Assembly: GCA_947074335.1 (NCBI GenBank)
Contig: CAMTPG010000035.1
Span: forward strand, 1 to 13,220
DNA: 13,220 nucleotides
Origin: an uncultured Parabacteroides sp.
Lineage (GTDB): Bacteria > Bacteroidota > Bacteroidia > Bacteroidales > Tannerellaceae
Reading direction: 5' to 3'
Shown: positions 1-5,910 of the stretch, in pieces
Numbering within the stretch: position 1 is the stretch's first letter
Layout: the number at the start of each line of letters is the position of its first letter
The notes under the pieces: generated by a model
The model's database searches: none
What the model saw: the letters and a program-made list of their open reading frames with translations, nothing else
What the model was told of the DNA's origin: nothing
Program-made: the position numbers and the translations under genes

Positions 1-9
1 TAAACCGGA

Positions 10-1239
10 TTATATTTTCGAGGGTTGCATCACCGGCACATCATCCATTCGCTTCTCCTCTTTCGTCGTTTCGCCCATTTTACCCGCAATCTTATCAACA
101 ACTACTGCAATGGCTCCGTCGCCGGTTACATTACAGGCCGTGCCAAAACTGTCCATGGCAATATAAAGGGCAATCATCAACGCCTGAAGTGTTTCATTGA
201 ATCCCAGCATACTTTGCAGCAATCCCAAAGCAGCCATAATAGCACCTCCCGGAACGCCCGGTGCGGCAACCATGGTTACACCCAGCATCAGAATAAATCC
301 GGCAAAGGCGGTGAAGGTTACCGGTTCGCCCGCCATAATCATAATAGCCATGGCACAGGCAGTAATCTTCATGGTGCTACCCGACAGGTGGATGGTTGCA
401 CAAAGCGGTACGGTAAATACGGCGATTGTCTCGCGCACGCCGTTCTTCATCACCTGTTTCAGTGTAACCGGGATGGTGGCGGCCGACGATTGTGTGCCCA
501 GTGCCGTGGCATAAGCCGGCAGCATATTCTTGAGCAGGCGCATCGGATTCTTCTTGCTTACGATTCCGGCAAAGCTGAAAAGTAATAACAACAAGACGAC
601 ATGCAGTATAAATATGATGATGATGACCTTCAGGAACATGGTGATTACACTCAATACCTGTCCGCTCTCGGTCATATTCAGGAAGATACCAAAGATATAG
701 ATGGGTAACAGAGGGATAATAACCACTTCGATCAGCTTGCTGATAACCTGTTTGAAATCATTGAAGGCATTACGCAACGTGTCGCCCTGAATATAAGATA
801 ACCCCAGTCCGATGGTGAAGGAAAGCAACAATGCCGTCATAACATCCATTAACGGAGGCATCGCCACCGAGAAGTAGGGTTGAAGCATAAATTCCTCCGG
901 ATTTTCCATGGCGGTGAGTTCGGCGTTCACTTTTAAGATATGGGGAAAGATGGCATCACCCGTGAAATAGGTGAAGAAGCCCGAAAAAATCGTCGATCCG
1001 TAAGCGATCAGTGCCGTAATGGCAAGCAGCTTACCGGCTCCTTTTCCGAGTTCGCCGATGGCCGGCGTAACCAGTCCCAGAATAATCAGCGGGATGGAGA
1101 AGGAGAGGAAGTTTCCGAATAGCGAATTAAATGTTACAAAGATCCGGACCAGTTGCTGGGGCAGGAATTGTCCGAACAGAACGCCTGCCGCAATAGCGAT
1201 AATAACTCTAACTAGTAGTGATACTCTCAGTTTTTTCAT
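10..1239 (-). CDS. Dicarboxylate/amino acid:cation symporter (DAACS family), substrate probably not acidic
   Basis: A 409-residue inner-membrane secondary transporter of the glutamate/serine symporter fold, expected to use a sodium or proton gradient to import small carboxylates or amino acids. Seen in the protein: many hydrophobic segments; the HP1 serine-rich loop TQSSAATIP (249-257); the HP2 loop APGVPGGAI (326-334); and the TM8 signature D363-SFG-T367-AC-N370-VTG-D374. By alignment from memory to GltPh, D363, T367, N370 and D374 match the residues that bind the substrate amino group and sodium. The position of the arginine that holds the side-chain carboxylate of aspartate is Gly366, and the TM7 NMDGT motif is replaced by HLSGS (284-288). 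I infer a neutral or otherwise non-acidic substrate. The start ATG lies inside the end of nhaC (32-base overlap), so the two are probably translated together. The family is sure; the substrate is not. Confidence 0.9.
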   Translation of the reverse strand: MKKLRVSLLVRVIIAIAAGVLFGQFLPQQLVRIFVTFNSLFGNFLSFSIPLIILGLVTPAIGELGKGAGKLLAITALIAYGSTIFSGFFTYFTGDAIFPHILKVNAELTAMENPEEFMLQPYFSVAMPPLMDVMTALLLSFTIGLGLSYIQGDTLRNAFNDFKQVISKLIEVVIIPLLPIYIFGIFLNMTESGQVLSVITMFLKVIIIIFILHVVLLLLLFSFAGIVSKKNPMRLLKNMLPAYATALGTQSSAATIPVTLKQVMKNGVRETIAVFTVPLCATIHLSGSTMKITACAMAIMIMAGEPVTFTAFAGFILMLGVTMVAAPGVPGGAIMAALGLLQSMLGFNETLQALMIALYIAMDSFGTACNVTGDGAIAVVVDKIAGKMGETTKEEKRMDDVPVMQPSKI

Positions 1240-2674
1240 TGTTTTTACTTATTTTGAATCCCAGAGCCGCTATCGCGATACTCATCAACGGGCTGATTAG
1301 ATTAAAGAAACAGTAAGGTAAATAGGTTAAGGTGGCTACACCCAGAATGGTAGCCTGCGTCATACCGCAGGTATTCCAGGGAATCAGTACCGAGGTTACG
1401 GTTACCGAGTCTTCGATGGTACGACTCAGCAGTTGACTCTTATAACCTTTATTGGCATAAATATCTTTGAACATATTGCCGGTCAGAATGATGGAAATGT
1501 ATTGGTCGGCCGTACAGATATTCAGTGAAAGTCCCGACAATACGGTGGAAGCAACGAGACCCACGGTACGTTTCATAAAACGCAGAAAAACAGAAGTGAT
1601 ACTGGCCAGCATACCACTGGCTGCCATGGCACCACCGAAACACATGGCACAAAGTATCAGCCATATGGTATTCAGCATGCCGCTCATACCGCGTGTGGCT
1701 ACTAATTCGTTTAATCCCGGATCGCCGGTATCAATGCTGGTTCCTCCATACATAGACATCATCATTCCTTTAAATACAGATTCGGCAGTACGTACAGCCG
1801 ATCCTGAGATCTCCTGCAGTATGCCCGGTTGAAAGATTACTGCAAATATAGCAGCTAAAAGCATAGAAACAAATAATGTGATGATAGAAGGTACACGGCG
1901 TGCAATTAAAATGCCGGTTACCACCGGTACAATCAGCAGCCAGCCCGAGATATGGAAGGTCTCTTTTAGTGCGGCAGAATACTGGGCAATGTGTTCGCTG
2001 GCCGTAGCCTGATGCGATAAGCCGGCAATGATAAAGATAATCAGTGTGATCAGAATAGAGGGCACCGTGGTGATCAGCATATAGCGGATGTGTTTAAACA
2101 ACGGCGTATCGGTAGTGGAAGCGGCCAGAATAGTAGTATCCGAAAGCGGCGAGATCTTATCGCCGAAATAGGCGCCCGAGATAATGGCACCGGCAATCCA
2201 GCCTTCGCTGAATCCCTGAGCCTGACCGATTCCGAGAAAGGCAATCCCGATGGTGGCAATGGTAGTCCATGAACTACCGGTCATCACCGATACAATGGCA
2301 CAAATCACACAGGTAGAAGCCAGAAAAAAGCTGGGGTGGATGATCTGCATCCCGTAATAGATCAATGTGGGTACCACACCACTGATCATCCAGGTTCCCG
2401 ACAGCGCACCGATAATCAGCAAAATGATCAGTGCTGTAGATACGCCGGTGATATTATTTACCATCGCAAGCTCCAGCACTTTCCATCGTACCCGGCAATA
2501 GGTCATGGCGATGAGGCAGCAGACACCGGTCGATGTTAACAAAACAATCTGACTGGCACCACTCAGTGCATCACTGCCGAAAATACGGATCGTTACAAAA
2601 AGTAATGACACCAATACTAAAATAGGAACCAATGAAAGTAGAGGCGACGGTATACGGGTAGGATTTTGCTCCAT
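1208..2674 (-). CDS. nhaC: Na+/H+ antiporter, NhaC family
   Basis: A 488-residue polytopic inner-membrane protein of the NhaC family. Members exchange sodium for protons, and some relatives (MleN type) swap malate plus protons for lactate plus sodium. The diagnostic stretch YFGDKISPLSDTT is at 169-181, preceded by MTGSSWTTIATIG (131-143), with a second conserved half at EDSVTVTSVLIPWNTC (421-436). The length is normal for the family. The start ATG (2672-2674) is the natural one: the first membrane segment begins about 15 residues in, and no upstream in-frame start is needed. Its last codons overlap the start of the downstream symporter, which suggests sodium export and sodium-driven uptake are expressed together. 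The start codon is the edge of a long inverted repeat (2673-2740) that also contains the probable promoter, so expression may be specially controlled. Exact substrate exchange is uncertain. Confidence 0.92.
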   Translation of the reverse strand: MEQNPTRIPSPLLSLVPILVLVSLLFVTIRIFGSDALSGASQIVLLTSTGVCCLIAMTYCRVRWKVLELAMVNNITGVSTALIILLIIGALSGTWMISGVVPTLIYYGMQIIHPSFFLASTCVICAIVSVMTGSSWTTIATIGIAFLGIGQAQGFSEGWIAGAIISGAYFGDKISPLSDTTILAASTTDTPLFKHIRYMLITTVPSILITLIIFIIAGLSHQATASEHIAQYSAALKETFHISGWLLIVPVVTGILIARRVPSIITLFVSMLLAAIFAVIFQPGILQEISGSAVRTAESVFKGMMMSMYGGTSIDTGDPGLNELVATRGMSGMLNTIWLILCAMCFGGAMAASGMLASITSVFLRFMKRTVGLVASTVLSGLSLNICTADQYISIILTGNMFKDIYANKGYKSQLLSRTIEDSVTVTSVLIPWNTCGMTQATILGVATLTYLPYCFFNLISPLMSIAIAALGFKISKNNEKTESITTS

Positions 2675-2740
2675 TATAGCTGTTTTCTGATTTTGTTGTT
2701 AGATTATGCAAAAGTAACTAAAAATCAGAAAAGCTATAAT
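2673..2740 (-). repeat. Imperfect 20-bp inverted repeat spanning the nhaC promoter and start codon
   Basis: The left arm is 2673-2694 and the right arm 2721-2740. They are complementary over 20 base pairs, broken only by a two-base bulge (TG at 2681-2682); the loop is 26 bases. The core of each arm is TTTTCTGATTTT / AAAATCAGAAAA, flanked by ATTATAGC / GCTATAAT. In nhaC mRNA the downstream arm ends inside the AUG, pairing its first two bases. A perfect match this long is far beyond chance for a spacer of this size. Confidence 0.85.
2709..2716 (-). promoter_or_regulatory. Probable -7 box for nhaC-symporter operon
   Basis: On the minus strand this reads TACTTTTG, an exact match to the Bacteroidetes -7 consensus TAnnTTTG, about 35 bases before the nhaC start codon. 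No convincing TTTG -33 box is seen 19-22 bases upstream. Transcription would begin near 2702-2705, inside the loop of the inverted repeat. Confidence 0.5.
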
Positions 2741-2766
2741 ATAATGTAAGGCATTTTAAGATTTTA

Positions 2767-3462
2767 TCACGGTTTTTGTAATAAAATGCGGGTTAAATCT
2801 TTCACTCCTTCAGAAGCGCCTGCGCGGATAAAGGTGATATCGCTGCGATGTGTATTTACTGCCTTCGGATCAATCAGGAAGATGGGTTTGCCGCGCGGTA
2901 CATAATTGAGCAGACCGGCGGCCGGATATACATTCAGCGAAGTGCCGATGATTACAAAGATATCGCAATGTTGTACCCAGCGAATGGCCTTTTCGATGTT
3001 GGGTACAGGTTCGCCGAACCAGACTACAAACGGGCGCAGTTGATCTCCTAAAGGATCCGTGTCGCCCAGATTGATATCGGGATGTTCGGACGAAAGATCA
3101 TAGGTGGTATTCGGATTCTTTACCGAAATTGCTTTCATCAGTTCGCCGTGCAGATGAAGCACATGATGGCTGCCGGCACGTTCATGCAGGTCGTCAATAT
3201 TCTGGGTAATGATTTCCACATCAAAATCATGTTCCAGTTTTGCCAGTCCGATATGTCCGGCATTCGGTTCTTTTGTAAGCAATTCGCGCCGGCGGGCATT
3301 ATAGAAATTAAGTACCAGTTCGGGGTTGGCTGCAAATCCTTCGGGTGTAGCCACATCTTCCACCCTGTATTTTTCCCATAAACCATCCGAGTCGCGGAAA
3401 GTAGATATGCCGCTTTCGGCGCTCATGCCGGCACCTGTCAGAATAACCAGTTTCTTTTTCAT
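2767..3462 (-). CDS. cobB: NAD-dependent protein deacylase, sirtuin (CobB-like)
   Basis: A 231-residue cytoplasmic Sir2-family enzyme that removes acyl groups from lysines using NAD+, giving nicotinamide and O-acyl-ADP-ribose. Motifs in order: NAD-binding GAGMSAESGISTFRD (10-24), TQNID (86-90), catalytic His105 in HLHGEL, and the second NAD loop GTSLNVYPAAGLL (173-185). Tyr54 and Arg57 in FYNARRR match the Tyr-x-x-Arg pair that lets class III sirtuins such as E. coli CobB and SIRT5 accept succinyl-lysine, so desuccinylase activity is likely. The protein has only one cysteine (C166), so the usual four-cysteine zinc site is absent. The start ATG (3460-3462) places the Rossmann-fold motif at residue 10, as expected. 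The nhaC operon follows 92 bases downstream on the same strand, with its own promoter box. Confidence 0.93.
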   Translation of the reverse strand: MKKKLVILTGAGMSAESGISTFRDSDGLWEKYRVEDVATPEGFAANPELVLNFYNARRRELLTKEPNAGHIGLAKLEHDFDVEIITQNIDDLHERAGSHHVLHLHGELMKAISVKNPNTTYDLSSEHPDINLGDTDPLGDQLRPFVVWFGEPVPNIEKAIRWVQHCDIFVIIGTSLNVYPAAGLLNYVPRGKPIFLIDPKAVNTHRSDITFIRAGASEGVKDLTRILLQKP

Positions 3463-3511
3463 TGTTCAATAGATACTATAATGAATAATAAAATAACAGA
3501 TTGGACGCAGT

Positions 3512-3543
3512 CAAAGTTACGAAAACCGCAATTTTTAAGCAAG
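3512..3543 (-). promoter_or_regulatory. Probable cobB promoter
   Basis: Minus strand: -7 box TAACTTTG (3512-3519) fits TAnnTTTG, and a -33-like CTTG (3540-3543) matches TTTG at three of four bases with the standard 20-base spacer. Transcription would start near 3506, giving a leader of about 45 bases before the cobB ATG. Confidence 0.6.
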
Positions 3544-3699
3544 AACCCGGTTGTTGCGGCATATCCAATCATAAAATAAAACAGCTCCTGTTGTTCTAAA
3601 ATAATGGAATAAAATGTGGAAAATTATAACTCTCATTTTCAGAATGAACAAATAAGAATCGGCAGCTGTTTACAAATTTAGCGGACAGATATAAACTGC

Positions 3700-3733
3700 G
3701 ATGCAACCTTTAAGGTCTCTTGAAGGTTGCATC
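3700..3733. repeat. Perfect 11-bp inverted repeat (hairpin) in the divergent region
   Basis: GATGCAACCTT (3700-3710) is exactly complementary to AAGGTTGCATC (3723-3733) with a 12-base loop. On the plus strand it is followed by TTATTGCTTATTA, a U-rich but not uninterrupted tract. It could be a weak terminator of an unseen plus-strand transcript or a protein-binding dyad. It sits about 80 bases upstream of the FKBP -7 box. Confidence 0.75.
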
Positions 3734-3810
3734 TTATTGCTTATTACTATGATAATGAAGTTTTAAAAATAAAAAATATTGATTATTAACGTATATGTTG
3801 TTAAAAGCAT

Positions 3811-3818
3811 TATTTTTG
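3811..3818 (+). promoter_or_regulatory. Probable -7 box for the FKBP operon
   Basis: TATTTTTG matches TAnnTTTG and lies 57 bases upstream of the first FKBP ATG. No good TTTG -33 element is found at the usual distance, so only the -7 half is supported. Confidence 0.45.
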
Positions 3819-3875
3819 TGGTTTAGAATCAGTTCTTAAAATTGGTAAAAAGTTTAAACAGATAAATTGGATAAC

Positions 3876-4463
3876 ATGGATAAAGTAAGTTATGCATTAG
3901 GTTTGAGTATCGGAAATAATTTCCAAAATTCGGGAATTAATAATCTGAATGTTGATGAGTTTGTAAAAGGGTTAAAAGCTGTGTTGGAAGATACAAAACC
4001 TGAACTTTCTTATGAAGAGTCAAAAGAGATTATCAACGCCTATTTCATGAAGTTGCAAACCGAACGGTTAGAACTGAACAAAAAGGCCGGCGAAGAATTC
4101 CTGGCAATCAATAAAGAGCGTCCCAATGTGGTAACTTTGCCCAGCGGACTGCAATACGAAGTACTGAAAGCGGGTGAGGGAGAAAAACCCACGGCTTCGG
4201 ATAAAGTAAAATGTCATTATCACGGTACATTAATTAACGGACAGGTTTTCGACAGCTCGGAGCAGCGTGGCGAACCGGCTGTTTTCGGTGTATCGCAGGT
4301 GATTCCGGGCTGGGTTGAAGCCTTGCAGCTGATGCCGGTTGGTTCAAAATGGCGTTTATTTATTCCATCGGATCTGGCGTATGGCGAACATGGCGCAGGC
4401 GATGCCATCGAACCCAACAGTTCACTGGTGTTTGATGTAGAATTGTTAGATATCGTAAAATAA
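3876..4463 (+). CDS. FKBP-type peptidyl-prolyl cis-trans isomerase, cytoplasmic (FklB-like)
   Basis: A 195-residue prolyl isomerase/chaperone. Residues 1-90 are the helical dimerisation domain of FklB/FkpA/Mip proteins (opening MDKVSYALGLSIG), and residues from about 95 form the FKBP catalytic domain. The active-site residues are all present: Tyr115, Phe125-Asp126, Val142-Ile143, Trp146 and Tyr169, the last in AYG. There is no signal peptide, so it acts in the cytoplasm. I chose ATG 3876 rather than the in-frame TTG at 3867, because family members begin with the M-D-K-V-S-Y type N-terminus and ATG is the stronger start. The lipoprotein paralogue follows 18 bases later, and together they form a two-gene operon that ends at the terminator at 5225-5280. 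Confidence 0.92.
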   Translation: MDKVSYALGLSIGNNFQNSGINNLNVDEFVKGLKAVLEDTKPELSYEESKEIINAYFMKLQTERLELNKKAGEEFLAINKERPNVVTLPSGLQYEVLKAGEGEKPTASDKVKCHYHGTLINGQVFDSSEQRGEPAVFGVSQVIPGWVEALQLMPVGSKWRLFIPSDLAYGEHGAGDAIEPNSSLVFDVELLDIVK

Positions 4464-4481
4464 TTTATAGACAGAACGAAA

Positions 4482-5201
4482 ATGAAAAAAGTTAGTGTAT
4501 TAGTTGCAACTGCTATTGTAGCAATGGGCATGGTTACAACCTCATGTGAATCTCAATCCAGTAAAGCAACATTAAAAACAGCTGCCGACAGCGTAAGTTA
4601 CGCCATCGGTATCAGCACAGGTGCTGGTTACAAAGAAAATCTGAAAACTTTACCGGGCGAGCCGGCTAATGTAGACGATCTGATTGCCGGTTTTATCCAG
4701 GGAATCAAAGGTGAAACTTCAGCTATGAAAATGACCCCCGACGAAGCGCAGGCTTATGTTCAGGAATATTTCATGATGGCAACTGCAAGAGATGCCCAGA
4801 ATAACAAAACAGAAGGCGAAGAATTTCTGGCTAACAACAAAAGCAAAAAAGGTGTTATCACTACCGAAAGCGGTTTGCAGTATGAAGTAATTACTGAAGG
4901 CACAGGCGAAAGACCTTCTGAAACCGACAAAGTAAAAGTACATTACAAAGGTACTTTATTGGACGGAACAGTATTCGACAGCTCACTGGATCGTGGGGAA
5001 CCGGCCGAATTCCCGGTTAATGCCGTAATCAAAGGCTGGACAGAAGCATTACAGCTGATGCCTGTTGGTTCTAAATATGTAGTTTGGATTCCGGCTGATC
5101 TGGCTTATGGCGAACGCGGTGCCGGTCAGGATATCAAACCGAACAGTGCTTTGGTTTTCGAAATCGAATTGCTGGGAATCGATAAAGACGATAAGAAATA
5201 A
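4482..5201 (+). CDS. FKBP-type peptidyl-prolyl isomerase, lipoprotein (FkpA-like)
   Basis: A 239-residue envelope prolyl isomerase. Residues 1-21 are a lipoprotein signal peptide with lipobox VTTSC, so Cys22 should be lipidated and the enzyme anchored to a membrane facing the periplasm or cell surface. Residues about 38-130 are the FKBP N-terminal dimerisation domain, and 145-235 the FKBP fold with Tyr155, Phe165-Asp166 and Trp186 of the active site intact. The catalytic domain is strongly similar to that of the gene just upstream (both share EALQLMPVGSK and the LAYGE loop), which points to an old tandem duplication followed by addition or loss of a signal peptide. It probably helps fold exported and outer-membrane proteins. 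It shares a transcript with its neighbour. Confidence 0.93.
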   Translation: MKKVSVLVATAIVAMGMVTTSCESQSSKATLKTAADSVSYAIGISTGAGYKENLKTLPGEPANVDDLIAGFIQGIKGETSAMKMTPDEAQAYVQEYFMMATARDAQNNKTEGEEFLANNKSKKGVITTESGLQYEVITEGTGERPSETDKVKVHYKGTLLDGTVFDSSLDRGEPAEFPVNAVIKGWTEALQLMPVGSKYVVWIPADLAYGERGAGQDIKPNSALVFEIELLGIDKDDKK

Positions 5202-5224
5202 GTAAAATCGATCGTTTTATAACT

Positions 5225-5280
5225 TTAAGGCGGATAAAATATGCTTTTGAGCATGTTTTACCCGCCTTAATCTTTTAATT
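5225..5280 (+). terminator. Strong rho-independent-type terminator after the FKBP operon
   Basis: Arms 5225-5244 and 5251-5270 pair over 20 positions with one A-C mismatch and one G-U wobble. The stem base is TTAAGGCGG/CCGCCTTAA, the loop is six bases (TTTTGA), and the tail is TCTTTTAATT. It begins 24 bases past the stop of the lipoprotein FKBP gene. Confidence 0.88.
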
Positions 5281-5326
5281 GGTACTTTTTTGCTTTCATA
5301 ATGATATAATATCCGAAAATAATATA

Positions 5327-5334
5327 TACATTTG
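5327..5334 (+). promoter_or_regulatory. Probable -7 box for the Lrp-family gene
   Basis: TACATTTG matches TAnnTTTG, 43 bases before the ATG at 5378 and just after the FKBP terminator. Transcription would begin near 5340, which argues against the in-frame TTG at 5339 being the start codon. Confidence 0.5.
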
Positions 5335-5377
5335 ATTATTGATTCATGACAAATACAATAATAAAGCAATAAATAGT

Positions 5378-5845
5378 ATGGAAAAAATTGACAAACTTGA
5401 CCGACAAATCCTGAATATTATTTCGAGAAATGCACGAATTCCTTTTAAAGATGTAGCTGAAGAATGTGGCGTATCGCGCGCAGCGATTCACCAGCGTGTG
5501 CAGCGAATGATCGACATGAATGTAATTGTAGGTTCAGGCTATCACATCAATCCTAAAATTTTAGGATATAATACATGTACTTATATTGGTGTTAAACTCG
5601 AAAGAGGTTCTATGTATAAAGATGTGGTTCCCGAATTTGAGAAAATTCCCGAAGTGGTAGAATGTCATTTTACAACCGGACCGTATACTTTATTAATAAA
5701 GTTGTACGCACGCGATAACGAACATCTTATGGAACTGTTAAATTCGCAGATTCAGGAGATTGAAGGCGTTACCGCAACCGAAACACTGATTTCATTGCGA
5801 CAAAGCGTGAAACGTGAAATTCCAATTTTTGATGTAGCGGAATAA
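5378..5845 (+). CDS. Lrp/AsnC-family transcriptional regulator
   Basis: A 155-residue DNA-binding regulator. Residues 1-60 hold the AsnC-type helix-turn-helix (KIDKLDRQILNIISRNARIP, then the recognition helix around SRAAIHQRVQRM). Residues about 65-145 are the RAM/ligand-binding domain, with the typical core around GPYTLLIKLYARD. Proteins of this family form dimers to octamers and usually sense an amino acid to control amino-acid metabolism or transport genes. The ligand and targets cannot be read here. The length from ATG 5378 is normal; a longer form from TTG 5339 would add 13 unlike residues and would start on top of the predicted transcription start. It is a single-gene unit with its own promoter box and a clear terminator. 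Confidence 0.93.
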   Translation: MEKIDKLDRQILNIISRNARIPFKDVAEECGVSRAAIHQRVQRMIDMNVIVGSGYHINPKILGYNTCTYIGVKLERGSMYKDVVPEFEKIPEVVECHFTTGPYTLLIKLYARDNEHLMELLNSQIQEIEGVTATETLISLRQSVKREIPIFDVAE

Positions 5846-5861
5846 TTGATAAAATAAGATT

Positions 5862-5894
5862 AAACCCGGTACTGACAGGTATCCGGGTTTTTTT
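5862..5894 (+). terminator. Rho-independent terminator after the Lrp-family gene
   Basis: AAACCCGG (5862-5869) pairs with CCGGGTTT (5883-5890), the stem can extend through TAC/GTA, and a run of seven T ends at 5894. It lies only 16 bases before the protease start codon. Confidence 0.88.
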
Positions 5895-5910
5895 ATGAAG
5901 ATTAGCAGGC

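Larger units (their letters stand above)
3463..3875. other. Divergent intergenic region between cobB and the FKBP pair
   Basis: No convincing gene lies in these 413 bases. They contain a cobB promoter (3512-3543, minus), a perfect 11-bp hairpin (3700-3733) and a -7 box for the FKBP genes (3811-3818, plus). A small minus-strand dyad, AACAG/CTGTT (3580-3592), is followed in the minus direction by a T-rich tract. A minus-strand TAAATTTG box (3673-3680) could start a short transcript ending at that dyad, or a second cobB transcript. No tRNA or known riboswitch was recognised. Confidence 0.6.

Noticed and set aside
25..585. Long plus-strand open frame opposite the symporter gene, and similar antisense frames opposite nhaC, cobB, xseA and susC.
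   Set aside because: Their translations are low in normal protein features, they have no start signals, and each lies fully against a clear family gene on the other strand.
2673..2740. Phase-variable invertible promoter at the nhaC inverted repeat.
   Set aside because: The spacer between arms is only 26 bases, much shorter than known invertible promoters, and no recombinase is nearby. A folding or operator role fits better.
3499..3570. Nested short inverted repeats (GATTGGA/TCCAATC and CCGCAA/TTGCGG) around the cobB promoter, considered as an invertible promoter or structured RNA.
   Set aside because: Seven- and six-base arms over this distance are expected by chance in a region this size, and no invertase gene or longer recombination repeat is present.
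3481..3579. A 32-codon plus-strand open frame in the cobB-FKBP gap.
   Set aside because: It lies over the predicted cobB promoter, resembles no known small protein, has no promoter box or ribosome-binding site, and is short enough to arise by chance.
3463..3875. 6S RNA or another known structured RNA in the divergent gap.
   Set aside because: I could not find the long rod-like fold with a central bubble or any other recognisable consensus; only isolated hairpins are visible.
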